NCBI RefSeq assembly: GCF_029433115.1
Contig: NZ_JARNTV010000026.1
Location: 1 to 54,075 of the forward strand
Source: Sphingomonas sp. AOB5
Lineage (GTDB): Bacteria; Pseudomonadota; Alphaproteobacteria; Sphingomonadales; Sphingomonadaceae
Length of the DNA stretch: 54,075 nucleotides
Direction of reading: 5' to 3'
Below the pieces are notes generated by a model. That model saw nothing but the letters and a program-made list of their open reading frames with translations, was not told where the DNA came from and searched no databases. Below are positions 7,450 through 17,000 of the stretch, piece after piece. How positions within the stretch are numbered: position 1 is the first letter of the stretch; each line of letters begins with the position of its first letter. The position numbers and the translations under genes were made by a program.

Positions 7450-9036
7450 ATGATGGCGAACAATTACGATGTGGTGGTGATGGGCGCGGGGCATAACGGC
7501 CTGATCGCGGCCTGTTATCTGGCGAAGGCCGGCAAGAAGGTGATGGTGCTCGAGCGCCAGGCATTTCCGGGCGGCGGGGTCGTCACCCAGGAGATCAACA
7601 CGCCCGGATACAAGCACGACCTGCATTCCAGCGTGCACATCATGATCCAGGGCAACCCGATGATCCGCGAGGACGAGCTGGGCCTATTCTCGCGCTTCGG
7701 GCTGAAGTATAATTATTCCGACGTCCCCTATGCGAGCATCTTCGCCGACAACACGGCGCTGATCACCTACAAGGATCTCGACCGCTCGTGCGAGGCGATC
7801 GCGCGGCTCTCCGCGAAGGACGCCGAGACCTATCGCGAATTCGCCGAGCGTTCGATGCGGATGATGCCGATGTTCGTATCGGGCCTCTATTCGCCGCCGC
7901 TGCCGATGGGGCCGTTCGTGGCGATGCTCGACAGTTCGGACGAAGGCCGCGAGATGCTCGATGCGATGAGCCGCTCCTCGCTCGACATCATCGATTCCGC
8001 GTTCGAGAACGACCGGGTCAAGATGCACCTGCTCAAGCTGGTGACCGAGAATCTCCAGATGCCCGACGAACTGGGCACCGGCATGGGCATCTATCTGATG
8101 CCCGGCATCATCCACACCTATGGCGTGTCGCAGCCGGTAGGCGGATCGGGCGCGCTGACCGACTCGCTGGTCAAGTGCCTCGAAACCTATGGCGGCGAGC
8201 TGCGCTGCAATGCCGAAGTCTCGAAAGTGCTGGTCTCGTCGGGCCGCGCGGTCGGCCTGCGGCTCGCGGATGGCGAGGAGTATCTGGGCAAGGACGCGGT
8301 GATCGGATCGATGCACCCGCACAAGCTGCGCGCGTTCGTCGAGGAAGTGGAGGAGCCGATCCTCAAGCGCGCCGAGCGGGTGAACACCTCCACCTTCTCG
8401 CTGTTCGTCAGCCATTACGACCTCAAATCGCCGGTCAAATATTATGCCGGCGACGAGATCGAGACCGCGACGATGCTGGAATATTACCAGTTCGACACGC
8501 TGGCCGAGATGCTCGACGATTTCGACCACCTGCGCCGCGGCCGCCTGCCCGAACGGCCGCTGACCGGCGGCAGCGACGAGAGCCATGCCAATCCCGATCG
8601 CGTGCCGCCGGGCGCGGGCATGTTCCACGCGATCACCATGTCGCCCTACAAGCTGGCCGATGGCGGCGCGGCGCGCTGGGACGAGATCAAGGAGGAGGTC
8701 GCGGACAAGAACCTTGCGGCCTATCGCAAGTTCACGCCCAGCCTGACCGACGACAACATCATCATGCGCTCCAGCTGGTCGCCGCTCGACATGGAGCGCT
8801 CGTCGCCCAACAGCTTCGTCAATGGCGACATGCACGGCGCCGCGCCCTTCATGTACCAGACCGTCGGTCACCGCCCGACGCCGGATCTCGGCCAATACAC
8901 CGTGCCCGGCATCGACCGACTCTATCTGTGCGGACCGTTCATGCATCCCGGCGGCGGCGTCTATGGCGCGGGCCGCGCCACGGCGATCCGCGTGTTCGAC
9001 GAGCTCGATATCGATTTCGACAAGGTGGTTTCGTGA
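7450..9036 (+). CDS. CrtI/PYROXD2-like FAD-dependent oxidoreductase
   Basis: This 528-residue protein follows an AAGGAG ribosome site, with two adjacent ATGs (7450 and 7453). The N terminus is a dinucleotide-binding fold (VVVMGAGHNGLIAACYLAKAG, then a VLERQAFPGGG loop). The C terminus holds the second FAD-contact region LYLCGPFMHPGGGVYGAGR. Length and end motifs match phytoene-desaturase-like amine/alkene oxidoreductases including the PYROXD2 branch. Carotenoid synthesis is unlikely because no crt genes are present. In this operon a desaturation or aromatising oxidation of a cyclic intermediate is more plausible. The stop overlaps the ATG of the 72-residue gene. Confidence 0.83.
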   Translation: MMANNYDVVVMGAGHNGLIAACYLAKAGKKVMVLERQAFPGGGVVTQEINTPGYKHDLHSSVHIMIQGNPMIREDELGLFSRFGLKYNYSDVPYASIFADNTALITYKDLDRSCEAIARLSAKDAETYREFAERSMRMMPMFVSGLYSPPLPMGPFVAMLDSSDEGREMLDAMSRSSLDIIDSAFENDRVKMHLLKLVTENLQMPDELGTGMGIYLMPGIIHTYGVSQPVGGSGALTDSLVKCLETYGGELRCNAEVSKVLVSSGRAVGLRLADGEEYLGKDAVIGSMHPHKLRAFVEEVEEPILKRAERVNTSTFSLFVSHYDLKSPVKYYAGDEIETATMLEYYQFDTLAEMLDDFDHLRRGRLPERPLTGGSDESHANPDRVPPGAGMFHAITMSPYKLADGGAARWDEIKEEVADKNLAAYRKFTPSLTDDNIIMRSSWSPLDMERSSPNSFVNGDMHGAAPFMYQTVGHRPTPDLGQYTVPGIDRLYLCGPFMHPGGGVYGAGRATAIRVFDELDIDFDKVVS

Positions 9037-9254
9037 TGAAGATCTATGACAAGACCAAGAAGGAGCTGATGCAGGTCAGCAAGATCGAGCGCGACGGCAA
9101 CGCGCTCGTCCTCAAGGGCAAGATCTTCGGCACCATGCCGATGACCGCGCTGCTGACCCCGGAGGAGGCACGCGCGGCGCTCAAGCTGCTCGACGTGAAG
9201 ACGGTGTTCTTCCTGCTGACGATCCTGTTCCGGAAATCGTCGAAGGGGAAATAA
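9036..9254 (+). CDS. Small uncharacterised protein (72 aa)
   Basis: The ATG at 9036 shares its A with the last base of the preceding TGA, so translation is almost certainly coupled; a GTG at 9033 is an alternative. The product is basic and starts MKIYDKTKKELMQVSKIERDG. It contains LKGKIFGTMPMTALLTPEEARAALKLL and ends with a hydrophobic LDVKTVFFLLTILFRK stretch that could lie on or in a membrane. I do not recognise the family. Its fixed position after the flavoprotein suggests an accessory, for example membrane tethering or electron transfer, but there is no direct evidence. Confidence 0.7.
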   Translation: MKIYDKTKKELMQVSKIERDGNALVLKGKIFGTMPMTALLTPEEARAALKLLDVKTVFFLLTILFRKSSKGK

Positions 9255-9267
9255 CAGCTGTTGCTCG

Positions 9268-10038
9268 CTAGTTACCGTCGGTGATCAGCGTGCCCCCGTC
9301 GATCACCAGATTATGCCCGGTGACGAAGGCGCCCGCGGGCGAGGCGAGGAACAGGGCGGCGCCCGCCACTTCGGAAGCCTCGCCCATCCGGCGCAGCGGG
9401 GTGAGTTGCAGGCGGCGTTCCAGCACCGTTGGATTGTCGGCGATGCCGCTGGCGAAGTTGGTCCGGATCAGACCCGGCGAGATCGCGTTGGCGCGGATGT
9501 TCGACGGTCCCCATTCGACCGCGAGGTTGCGCGCGAGCTGGGCCAGCGCCGCCTTGGACAGGCCGTACAGTCCGATCGCCTTGTTGCCGCGCAAGCCGCT
9601 TAGGCTCGAAGTCAGCACGATCGCCCCGCCGCCGCGCGCGACCATGACCGGCGCTGCGAGGGAGGTCAGCCGCAATGCATGGCGCAAATTGATGTCCATG
9701 GTGAAGTCGAACTCGGCATCGCTGGCCGAACCGAGCGGCCCGAAATGCGGTGCAGCTCCGGCGTTGCAGACAAGGACGTCGATCCCGCCGAACGCTTCCA
9801 TCGTCCGCGCGACCAGCGCTTCCAGATCGGAGGCGATGGTCACGTCGCAGGTCACCGCCAGCGCGCCGGGAATCCGCGCGGCCGCGGCCTCGCATCCCGC
9901 GGCATCGTTCGAAGCGATCACCACCGAAGCCCCGGCCTCGCCAAACAGTTCGGCGATCGCCAAGCCGATACCGCTCGATGCGCCGGTGACGATTGCGACC
10001 TTGCCATCGAGGCGGAACAGCGCGGGAAATCCTGTCAT
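9268..10038 (-). CDS. SDR family oxidoreductase
   Basis: The 256-residue protein starts at the Met just before GFPALFRLDGK; the frame stays open upstream to 10254 but that extension has no SDR character. Motifs are VTGASSGIG for the cofactor, LVCNAGAAP in place of NNAG, YGLSK for the catalytic Tyr-Lys and DGGTLITDGN at the end. It converges with the flavoprotein operon, leaving 13 bases between stops, and is divergent from the MFS gene at 10178. It may belong with that transporter and the flavin monooxygenase. The substrate is unknown. Confidence 0.87.
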   Translation of the reverse strand: MTGFPALFRLDGKVAIVTGASSGIGLAIAELFGEAGASVVIASNDAAGCEAAAARIPGALAVTCDVTIASDLEALVARTMEAFGGIDVLVCNAGAAPHFGPLGSASDAEFDFTMDINLRHALRLTSLAAPVMVARGGGAIVLTSSLSGLRGNKAIGLYGLSKAALAQLARNLAVEWGPSNIRANAISPGLIRTNFASGIADNPTVLERRLQLTPLRRMGEASEVAGAALFLASPAGAFVTGHNLVIDGGTLITDGN

Positions 10039-10177
10039 GCTGCGGAAATGCTGCGCGTCGCGGCAGGTGTCAAAACGGGCATTCCGATAGCGGCTATCGA
10101 CCGAACCCGATTGTGCAGCCCGCCCCGGCAGGCGCAGATGGCGCAAAGCCCGGAATTCGGGCCGGGGAGGGTGTGGA

Positions 10178-11365
10178 ATGTCCGAAGTACAGGCAAGGCA
10201 AGCAGGGATCGCGACCGGGATCACGCTGCTGGTGCCGATCACGCTTTCCACCATGGCGATCGTGCTGCTCGCGCCGATCCTGCCGATGCTGCTGAAACAG
10301 TTCAGCCACGTTCCCTATCACGACTATCTGGTGCCGATGGTGCTGACCGTGCCGGCGCTGTGCGTCGCGCTGCTTTCGCCGATCGCCGGGCTGCTCGGCG
10401 ACCGGCTGGGACGGCGGCGGCTGCTGATCGCGGCACTGCTGATCTATGCGATGGTCGGCGTGCTGCCGGTGTTCCTGACCGATCTGACCGCGATCCTGAT
10501 CTCGCGCATCGGCGTGGGCATCACCGAAGCGATGATCATCGTGCTCACCACCACGCTGATCGGCGACTATTACAGGGGCGAGGCGCGCAACCGCTGGCTT
10601 GCGTTGCAGACCGCCACCGCGTCGCTCTCCGCTCTGCTGTTCTTCAACCTTGGTGGCTGGCTGGGGACGTTCGGGTGGCAGGCGCCCTTCTGGGTCTATT
10701 CCTCGGCGCTGGCGATGCTCGGCGCGGTACTGCTGTTCACCTGGGAGCCGGAGCAGCTGGTCGAGACCGCCGCGGCGGAATCCTCGACACCGTTTCCGTG
10801 GAAGCGGATGAGCGGCATCCTGGCCATCACCATCTTCGCATCGGTGCTGTTCTACACGGTGCAGATCCATGCAAGCGTCGGGCTGAGCGTGCTGGGCGTG
10901 ACCAATCCGGCCGAGATCGGCTTCCTCACCTCGATCGCCAGCCTGGGCGTTCCGGCGGGCACCTTGATCTACCAGAAGCTGTTCGCGATCCCCGTCCGCC
11001 GTCTGCTGCTCGCCGAATTCTCGATCCTCGCCACCGGCTTCGTGGTGATGGGCTTCGCGACCACGCCGACCGCCTTCCTGATCGGATGCGGGATCAACCA
11101 GATCGGCGCCGGGCTGATCCTGCCCACCTTGCTGGTATGGGCGATGAACCAGCTCGCGTTCGACGTGCGCGGGCGAGGGACCGGGATGTGGCAGGGCGCG
11201 TTCGCCTTCGGCCAGTTCCTCAGCCCGCTCGCGGTGACGAGCATTGCCGGCCAGACGGGGACGATGCTCTCGGCCTTCGCCTGGCTCGGCTATGCTGCGG
11301 CGGGTGCCGCAGCGATCACGCTGATCAGATCGGCGCGGACACCACTTCCAGCATCCGCCGGGTAA
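10178..11365 (+). CDS. MFS transporter
   Basis: This 395-residue membrane protein has about twelve hydrophobic segments. The MFS signature loop between helices 2 and 3 is GLLGDRLGRRRLL, and the central loop is around EPEQLVETAAAESSTPFPWKR. It sits in the inner membrane. It is divergent from an SDR gene (139-base gap) and its 3' end overlaps the converging flavin monooxygenase gene by 41 bases. With an SDR and a hydroxylase on either side, uptake of an organic acid or aromatic compound, or efflux, is possible. Specificity cannot be read. Confidence 0.85.
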   Translation: MSEVQARQAGIATGITLLVPITLSTMAIVLLAPILPMLLKQFSHVPYHDYLVPMVLTVPALCVALLSPIAGLLGDRLGRRRLLIAALLIYAMVGVLPVFLTDLTAILISRIGVGITEAMIIVLTTTLIGDYYRGEARNRWLALQTATASLSALLFFNLGGWLGTFGWQAPFWVYSSALAMLGAVLLFTWEPEQLVETAAAESSTPFPWKRMSGILAITIFASVLFYTVQIHASVGLSVLGVTNPAEIGFLTSIASLGVPAGTLIYQKLFAIPVRRLLLAEFSILATGFVVMGFATTPTAFLIGCGINQIGAGLILPTLLVWAMNQLAFDVRGRGTGMWQGAFAFGQFLSPLAVTSIAGQTGTMLSAFAWLGYAAAGAAAITLIRSARTPLPASAG

Positions 11366-12452
11366 GCCCGCCCGGATCGGCATCCGGCGAATGGTCCTGC
11401 TCCCATTTGCCGATCTGGAGCGACGCTTCCCAGATGAACTTGGTCCGCTCGAAGCGGCGCTCCATATAGGCGGGCAGCGCGTCGTCGACCGAGCCTTCGG
11501 CCAGCAGCTCGGCAAGGACCAGCGCGTCCTCCACCGCCTGTGCCGCGCCCTGTCCCAGATGCGGCGTCGTGCCATGCGCGGCATCGCCGATCAGCACCAC
11601 GCGATCGCGATACCAGGGCGGCGGCATCAGGATCGCCTCGAGCGGGCGGTAAACCACCTGAGCCGGATCGGTGATCTGTTCGCGCAGCGCCGGGATCTGT
11701 CCGCCATAGGGCGCCAGCCGCTTGCGGAACTCGTCGGCCAGCGTCTCCTCCGGAAAGCGCGGATTGCCCGGTTCGGCACCGACATAGATGACGTACATCG
11801 AAGTTTCGGTCAGCGGCACCCAGCCGGCTTTCCCCCCGGCAATGCCGTCGACCATCACCGCGTGATCGAGCTCGGCCGGGCGCGGCAGATTGTATCGCCA
11901 CACGCCCTGCCCGGTGAAGTGCGGCCGGGCATCGGCATCGAGGATCGCGGCGCGCACCTTGGAGTAGAGGCCGTCGGCGCCGATCATCAGGTCATAGTCG
12001 CCGGTGGTGCCATCGGTGAAGGTCACCGACACGCCATCGGCGCGATTGTCGATCTTCGCAAAGGTGACGCCCAGCCGGACGTTGACGCCCTCGGCACGCG
12101 CCGCGCGGATCAGCACGTCGTGCAGCGCAGGCCGCGCCATGCCCAGATCGCTGGGATAATCCTCGCCAGCCAGCTTCGGTCCGGGAAAGCGGAACAGCGT
12201 CTCGCCCGCCGGATCCTGCATTTCGAAACCCGAATAGGGATAGCCGACCTTCACCAGTTCGTCGGCCAGCCCCAGTTCCTTCATCGCGCGGATGACATTG
12301 GCCTGGATGATGATGCCGACCTGATAGACGGTCCATTCGCGGTTGATCTCGGCCAGATCGACCTCGATCCCCCGCTGACGCAGCGCGATCGCGGCGCTCA
12401 GCCCGCCGATCCCCCCGCCCATGACGAGTATCTTCAAATTCGCAGCGGCCAT
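11325..12452 (-). CDS. FAD-dependent monooxygenase (salicylate hydroxylase/NicC-like)
   Basis: The 375-residue product starts at the ATG preceded by a strong GGAGAGGGAG site. It has the three hallmark motifs of single-component group A flavoprotein hydroxylases: GGGIGGLSAAIAL near residue 13, the DG motif DLMIGADGLYSKVR in the middle, and the GD motif VVLIGDAAHGTTPHLGQG. These enzymes use NAD(P)H and O2 to hydroxylate aromatic acids or phenols. Its last 41 coding bases overlap the end of the converging MFS gene, so the two cannot both be shortened without loss. Confidence 0.85.
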   Translation of the reverse strand: MAAANLKILVMGGGIGGLSAAIALRQRGIEVDLAEINREWTVYQVGIIIQANVIRAMKELGLADELVKVGYPYSGFEMQDPAGETLFRFPGPKLAGEDYPSDLGMARPALHDVLIRAARAEGVNVRLGVTFAKIDNRADGVSVTFTDGTTGDYDLMIGADGLYSKVRAAILDADARPHFTGQGVWRYNLPRPAELDHAVMVDGIAGGKAGWVPLTETSMYVIYVGAEPGNPRFPEETLADEFRKRLAPYGGQIPALREQITDPAQVVYRPLEAILMPPPWYRDRVVLIGDAAHGTTPHLGQGAAQAVEDALVLAELLAEGSVDDALPAYMERRFERTKFIWEASLQIGKWEQDHSPDADPGGLTRRMLEVVSAPI

Positions 12453-12540
12453 ATCACTCCCTCTCCTGACACCGGGCGATAGCCGGATCGGAGCCCGGGA
12501 GGGAAATCGCATATTTGGAGGCCAGCAATCGGTGCGGCGC

Positions 12541-12960
12541 CTAGCCTCGCCGCCGCTTCACCTCCTCATCGAGTACCGCGATGTCGGCCGGGCGATATTC
12601 GCGCCGGGGCAGCACCACCGCGCCGCTGCGGAAAACGAGCCGGTACTGCGCGGCACTGTCCTGCACGTCGGTCAGCCGGCTCCAGCCATGCCGTCTTTTG
12701 GTGAGCAACGTCGCGACCATCAGCGCCTCATGCTCAACCTCGACCCATTTCAGCGCCAGCAGGCGATAGAATGACACGAGCGCCAATATGCCCCCGGAGA
12801 CCTTGAAGAACATCGCGGCCCGGATCGGCCGCTCGCCCGGTGCAAGTCCGGCAAAGGGATTCGGCGTCCACCACAGCAGCGAGACGCCAAGCGCGATGCT
12901 GACGAGGCAGAAGGGAATCCACCACCAGCGCGGACCGACCCGCAGGCCCCGCTCCCTCAT
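12541..12960 (-). CDS. Small membrane protein with PH-like C-terminal part
   Basis: This 139-residue protein has two hydrophobic helices, one in WWWIPFCLVSIALGVSLLWW and one in FFKVSGGILALVSFYRLLAL. A soluble part follows of strands like EVEHEALMVATLLTKRRHGWSRLTDVQDSAAQ and YRLVFRSGAVVLPRREY, reminiscent of bacterial PH-domain membrane proteins. The ATG overlaps the TGA of the upstream secreted-protein gene (ATGA), so the two are co-translated. Function is unknown. The pairing downstream of an autotransporter gene hints at an envelope role. Confidence 0.72.
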   Translation of the reverse strand: MRERGLRVGPRWWWIPFCLVSIALGVSLLWWTPNPFAGLAPGERPIRAAMFFKVSGGILALVSFYRLLALKWVEVEHEALMVATLLTKRRHGWSRLTDVQDSAAQYRLVFRSGAVVLPRREYRPADIAVLDEEVKRRRG

Positions 12961-13970
12961 TTCAGGCACGCACAGGGCAGGTAGCTGGTATATTCCTCGG
13001 CACCCGAGAAATCGCCCTGGCTCTCGAAGCCGGAGCCGACCGCGGCCTGCGAATAGGCATAGCCCTGGACGGTGCAATAGGTCGATCCGCGCGCCAGTAT
13101 TCGCGCATCGATCGCTCGCCGCGTGACGATCCCCGAGACCGGATGGCGATAGAAGGTCCAGCCGGTATGGGTGATCAACACCCGCTCGGGCCGGGTCGCA
13201 CTATCCTTCCATGTCTGGCGTGCGCGGTTCAGGATCGCGTTTTCTATTCCCGCATTGCGCATCGCCGCGGGCGGCAGGCAGATCTGCGGATCGTCCGGCC
13301 GCACCGCACCTGCAGAAACGCTCAACGTGAAACTGCCCCTGGCGACGACGGGCCCGACGATCGGCGGATTATCGCCATTGGCGACGGTGGGGATCAGCTC
13401 GACCTCGATCTGGTGGCTGCCGGGGCCGAGCTGGCCCCGTGCCATCGCTTTCGACAACAGCTCGCGGAACGCATCATTGCCCGGTACCTTGCTGCCGGTG
13501 CGATCGAGGAACTGGCCGCGCCATGTCGTCCATTCCGCATGCTCCTTGGCGGTGCCCCAGGCGCGGATCGAGGTCTCGACCGGCGCGCCGCCATCGACAC
13601 GGAAGATCATGCGGTAGCGGATGCGATGCGCGTAATTGCCCTGCCCGCCCATCATCGGCGCGACCGCATTGACGCTCGACTTCGCCATATAGGCGCGGAA
13701 ATAGATCGGATCGCCCAGTCCGAAACCGCTGGCGAAGGAACCGGCGTTGATCGCGCGCAGCTCCAGATCGGTGCGGGTGAAGACCAGCTTGCCGACATTG
13801 GCGGCGTGCAGCGGGCCGGTGATCCCCTGATCGGCGCCCGGCCCGCCGGTGCGCGGCGTGGCGGGCTTGACCGGCGGGGTGCGCGCCTTGCCGCCGGGGA
13901 TCGGAATATCCTGAGCGGGCAAGGCGGAGCCGCACAGCAGCATGGCGGCAAAGGCGATGATCGATTTCAT
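12957..13970 (-). CDS. Secreted protein of unknown function
   Basis: This 337-residue protein has a clear Sec signal peptide (MKSIIAFAAMLLCGSALPAQ, cleavage near residue 19) and a Pro-rich, low-complexity linker up to about residue 45. The rest is beta-rich and contains a few Cys near the end (STYCTVQ, YLPCACLK) that may form disulfides. I recognise no family. A GGAAAGGA ribosome site precedes the ATG. It follows the autotransporter gene on the same strand after a strong hairpin and is coupled to the small membrane-protein gene, so the three may form one envelope-related unit. Confidence 0.75.
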   Translation of the reverse strand: MKSIIAFAAMLLCGSALPAQDIPIPGGKARTPPVKPATPRTGGPGADQGITGPLHAANVGKLVFTRTDLELRAINAGSFASGFGLGDPIYFRAYMAKSSVNAVAPMMGGQGNYAHRIRYRMIFRVDGGAPVETSIRAWGTAKEHAEWTTWRGQFLDRTGSKVPGNDAFRELLSKAMARGQLGPGSHQIEVELIPTVANGDNPPIVGPVVARGSFTLSVSAGAVRPDDPQICLPPAAMRNAGIENAILNRARQTWKDSATRPERVLITHTGWTFYRHPVSGIVTRRAIDARILARGSTYCTVQGYAYSQAAVGSGFESQGDFSGAEEYTSYLPCACLK

Positions 13971-13992
13971 GATGCTGTCCTTTCCGGTGAAA

Positions 13993-14025
13993 GGACGGGC
14001 CGGGACTGGCCATCCCGGCCCGTCC
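13993..14025 (-). terminator. Perfect 13-bp stem-loop after the autotransporter gene
   Basis: The arms at 13993-14005 and 14013-14025 are perfectly complementary around a 7-base loop and begin 5 bases past the autotransporter stop (stop at 14031-14033 on the minus strand). No long U-run follows; the downstream start is only 22 bases away. It may partly terminate or stabilise the upstream message, giving lower expression of the two downstream genes. Confidence 0.55.
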
Positions 14026-14030
14026 GCCCC

Positions 14031-17000
14031 CTAGAACCCGAAGGCGAGAGATGCGCGACCTTCGTGCCGGGAGGATCCGCCGAACGCGCCGTCATATCCG
14101 AGTTCGAGAGCGATACCGCCCCGGAGTTCCCATCGGGCAGAGGCACCCGCATAGCCTTCCCAGCGATCGCGGTCGTCGCCCTGCAGGACGACCGGCGTAC
14201 CGCTGGCGACGAAGGTCACCGGGATCTCGCGACTGCCCAGCGCGCCGAGATAACGGACGCCCGCGCGCAGGCCCGGCTGGAAACTTTGCCGCTCGGCCGA
14301 TGGCGCCCGCGCCAGATCGAAACCCAGCCGCCCCTCGACCGTATCGACGCCCCGCGCCGCGACCGACAGCCGCAGCGGGCTGGTGCCGTCCTCGCGATAG
14401 GCAGCCTGTGTCTGGTGGACCCATGCGCCGGAAAGGTCGGCCGACAGCGTCCAGTTGCCGATCCGTCCGACCGGTGCGGTCAGCCCCGCAAAACCGCCAT
14501 AGACGGTCGAATCCGTCGATCCGGTGACCGTTTCGGAGAAGCTGTTGAACGAGACATGGCGCCGCGTGGTCTGGTCCTGCGACCCGATCATCACGCCGCC
14601 GCGCGCGATCAGCCCGTCATTCCCGTAGCGAAGGTGCAACGCGCCGAAGAGGCTGTCGATATCGCCACCCCCGCCGCCCGAGCGCAGCGTGATGTCGCCG
14701 CGTGATCCGCCCCCGGCAATACCCAGCGACAGCCCGCCGGACAGCGGAAAGTCCGCACCACCGGCAAGACCCCAGCTGTTATGGCGGAAGCCGAGCGTCG
14801 CGGCACCAGGATCGCGGCTGGCCTGCGATCCGACACCCTGGATCCACAATCGCCCGCGGCCCGGCATCCCATGCCGCTCGGCGGCCATCAGTCCGCCCGC
14901 AAAGGCGAGGCCTGCATCGGCCGAACCCAGCACCTGGCTGTCGAAGGTCGAGGGCCGGGCGCTCAGGATCGATGGCGCCATCTGCCCGGTGGTCGTGGTG
15001 TAGATCACCGCGAGCGGGATCTGCGCGCCGAGCGTCTCGACGGTGGCGAAGGTGCCGGTGACGCCGCCGGCTGCGCGCAGGAAGGTGCCACCCTGCCCCT
15101 CCGCACCGCCCAGCGACACGAAGCGCAGCGTCCCGCCATTGATAGTCGCGCTGCCGGTCACGTCGAGCAGGTCGATCCCGCCATTGGCATCAAACTCGAT
15201 CTCCAGCACAGCATTCGAGGCATGGGTGTAATTGCCCTGCACCGTCAGCGTCCCGATCGAATTGCCCGGCGCCAGCGTGCCGCTGTTCGAGACGTTGCCG
15301 ATTGCGCGGCCGGTGCCGCCCAGCGTGCCGCCCGAAGCGACAGTGAAGCTGCCGGTCAGGTTCGAATTGAGCGCGATCCGTCCCGCGTTGATCGTCACGC
15401 TGCCCAGCGTGCCGCCGCCGGTCAGGGTCAGCGTACCGGTGCCGCGCTTGATCAGCGCACCGCTGCCGGAAAAGGCGCCGGCATGGGTGGTGTTGGTCGC
15501 GACGGTGGCGTCGAGCGTCGCCCCGCCGGCAACCGTGGTGGTGCCGGTGCCGAGCGCCCCCATATTCGCGATGCTCAGTGTCCCCCCGGTCACGCGGGTG
15601 CCGCCGCTGTGCGTGTTCGCGCCGGACAGCGACGCGATGCCGCTGGTCTCGATCGCGCCGGTGCCCGACACGGCATTGGTGAAGCTCACCCCGTTCAGGC
15701 GCAGCGTGGCGTTGTTGACCACCGCCCCGGTACCCAGCGCGCCGGCATGGTTCAGGACCACGGTTCCCGATATGATGCTGGTGCCGCCGCTATGGCTGTT
15801 GGCAGTGTTGAAGGTCATCTGCCCGGTCCCTGCCACCTCCAGCCACCCGCCGCCGGAAATGCCCAGAGTGAAGGTTTCGGGATCGGACGGCGTAAGGCGC
15901 AGCGCGGCACCCTGTTCGATCACGATCGCGCCCGTACCCAGCGGCCGTTCGTTCGACACGACCAGCACGCCGTTGATGATGTGGGTCCCGCCGGAATAGG
16001 TGTTGATCGCGGTCAGTTCCGCCGTACCGCCGCCGGTAACCTCGACCCCGCCGGAACCGTCGATGGAATTGCGGAACACGATGTTGCCGAGCCGCAGCGT
16101 GCCGTTGTTCACCACCCCGCCACTGCCCAGCGCGTCGCCATGGTTGAGGATCAGCAAGCCGCCGCCGGCGATGGTCGTCCCGCCGGTGAAGCCGTTGGCG
16201 CGGCCGATCACCAGCCCGTCGCTGCTATGCACCTCCAGCCTTCCGTCGCCGGTGATCTCCCCGCGGATCTGTTGCTGGCCTTGCCCCAGATTGGCGTCGC
16301 GCAGCACGCTATCCTGCGCGACGTTTATGGTGGTCGCCGTGCTCCCGAACTGCGACGCGGCAGGGAGCGTCAGCGTGCCGCTGCTCGATACCTCGGCATA
16401 GTCGACCCCACTGACCTCTCCCATCGACCAGCTGCCGAACAGCACATAGAGTTCCTCGGCGCCCGAGACCGGCCCGGCGACCGTGCCGCTGCCCGCCATG
16501 CGGATCACGTCATTGTTCGCGCCCATGTCGATCGCGCCGATGATCACCGCGCCATTGCTGATATCGAGCAGATCGTTGCCGCCGCCGAGCGAGACCGCAG
16601 TCCCACCGGTCGCATCGATCACGCCGCGCACGACGACATATTGAATGCCGTTCCCGCCCAGCACACCGGTGCCGCTCGCGGCGCGGATCGCCGAGTTCGC
16701 ATCGATTTCGAGATAATTCTCGTTGCCGCTCAGCCGCACACCAGTGCCGCCGCTCAGCGTGTTGATCACCGCGCCGTTGCTCAGCGTAACGCCGGTGTTC
16801 GAACCGAACAGCTCGATATAGCCGTTGCCGATATTCACCGTCGACGCGTCGATCGACAGGCTGGAAAAATCGCCGCTGATGTCGATGCCGGTGTCGGTCA
16901 GTACCGATCCGTTGCTGACGGTGATCTGGCTGCCCGGCGCACCGGCGTTGAGCGAGAAGATGCCCGCGGTGACGGTCGCATTGTCGATCACGATCGAGAT

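Noticed and set aside
7450..9036. Carotenoid phytoene desaturase
   Set aside because: The fold matches but no crtB, crtY, crtE or similar genes are nearby; the operon is catabolic.
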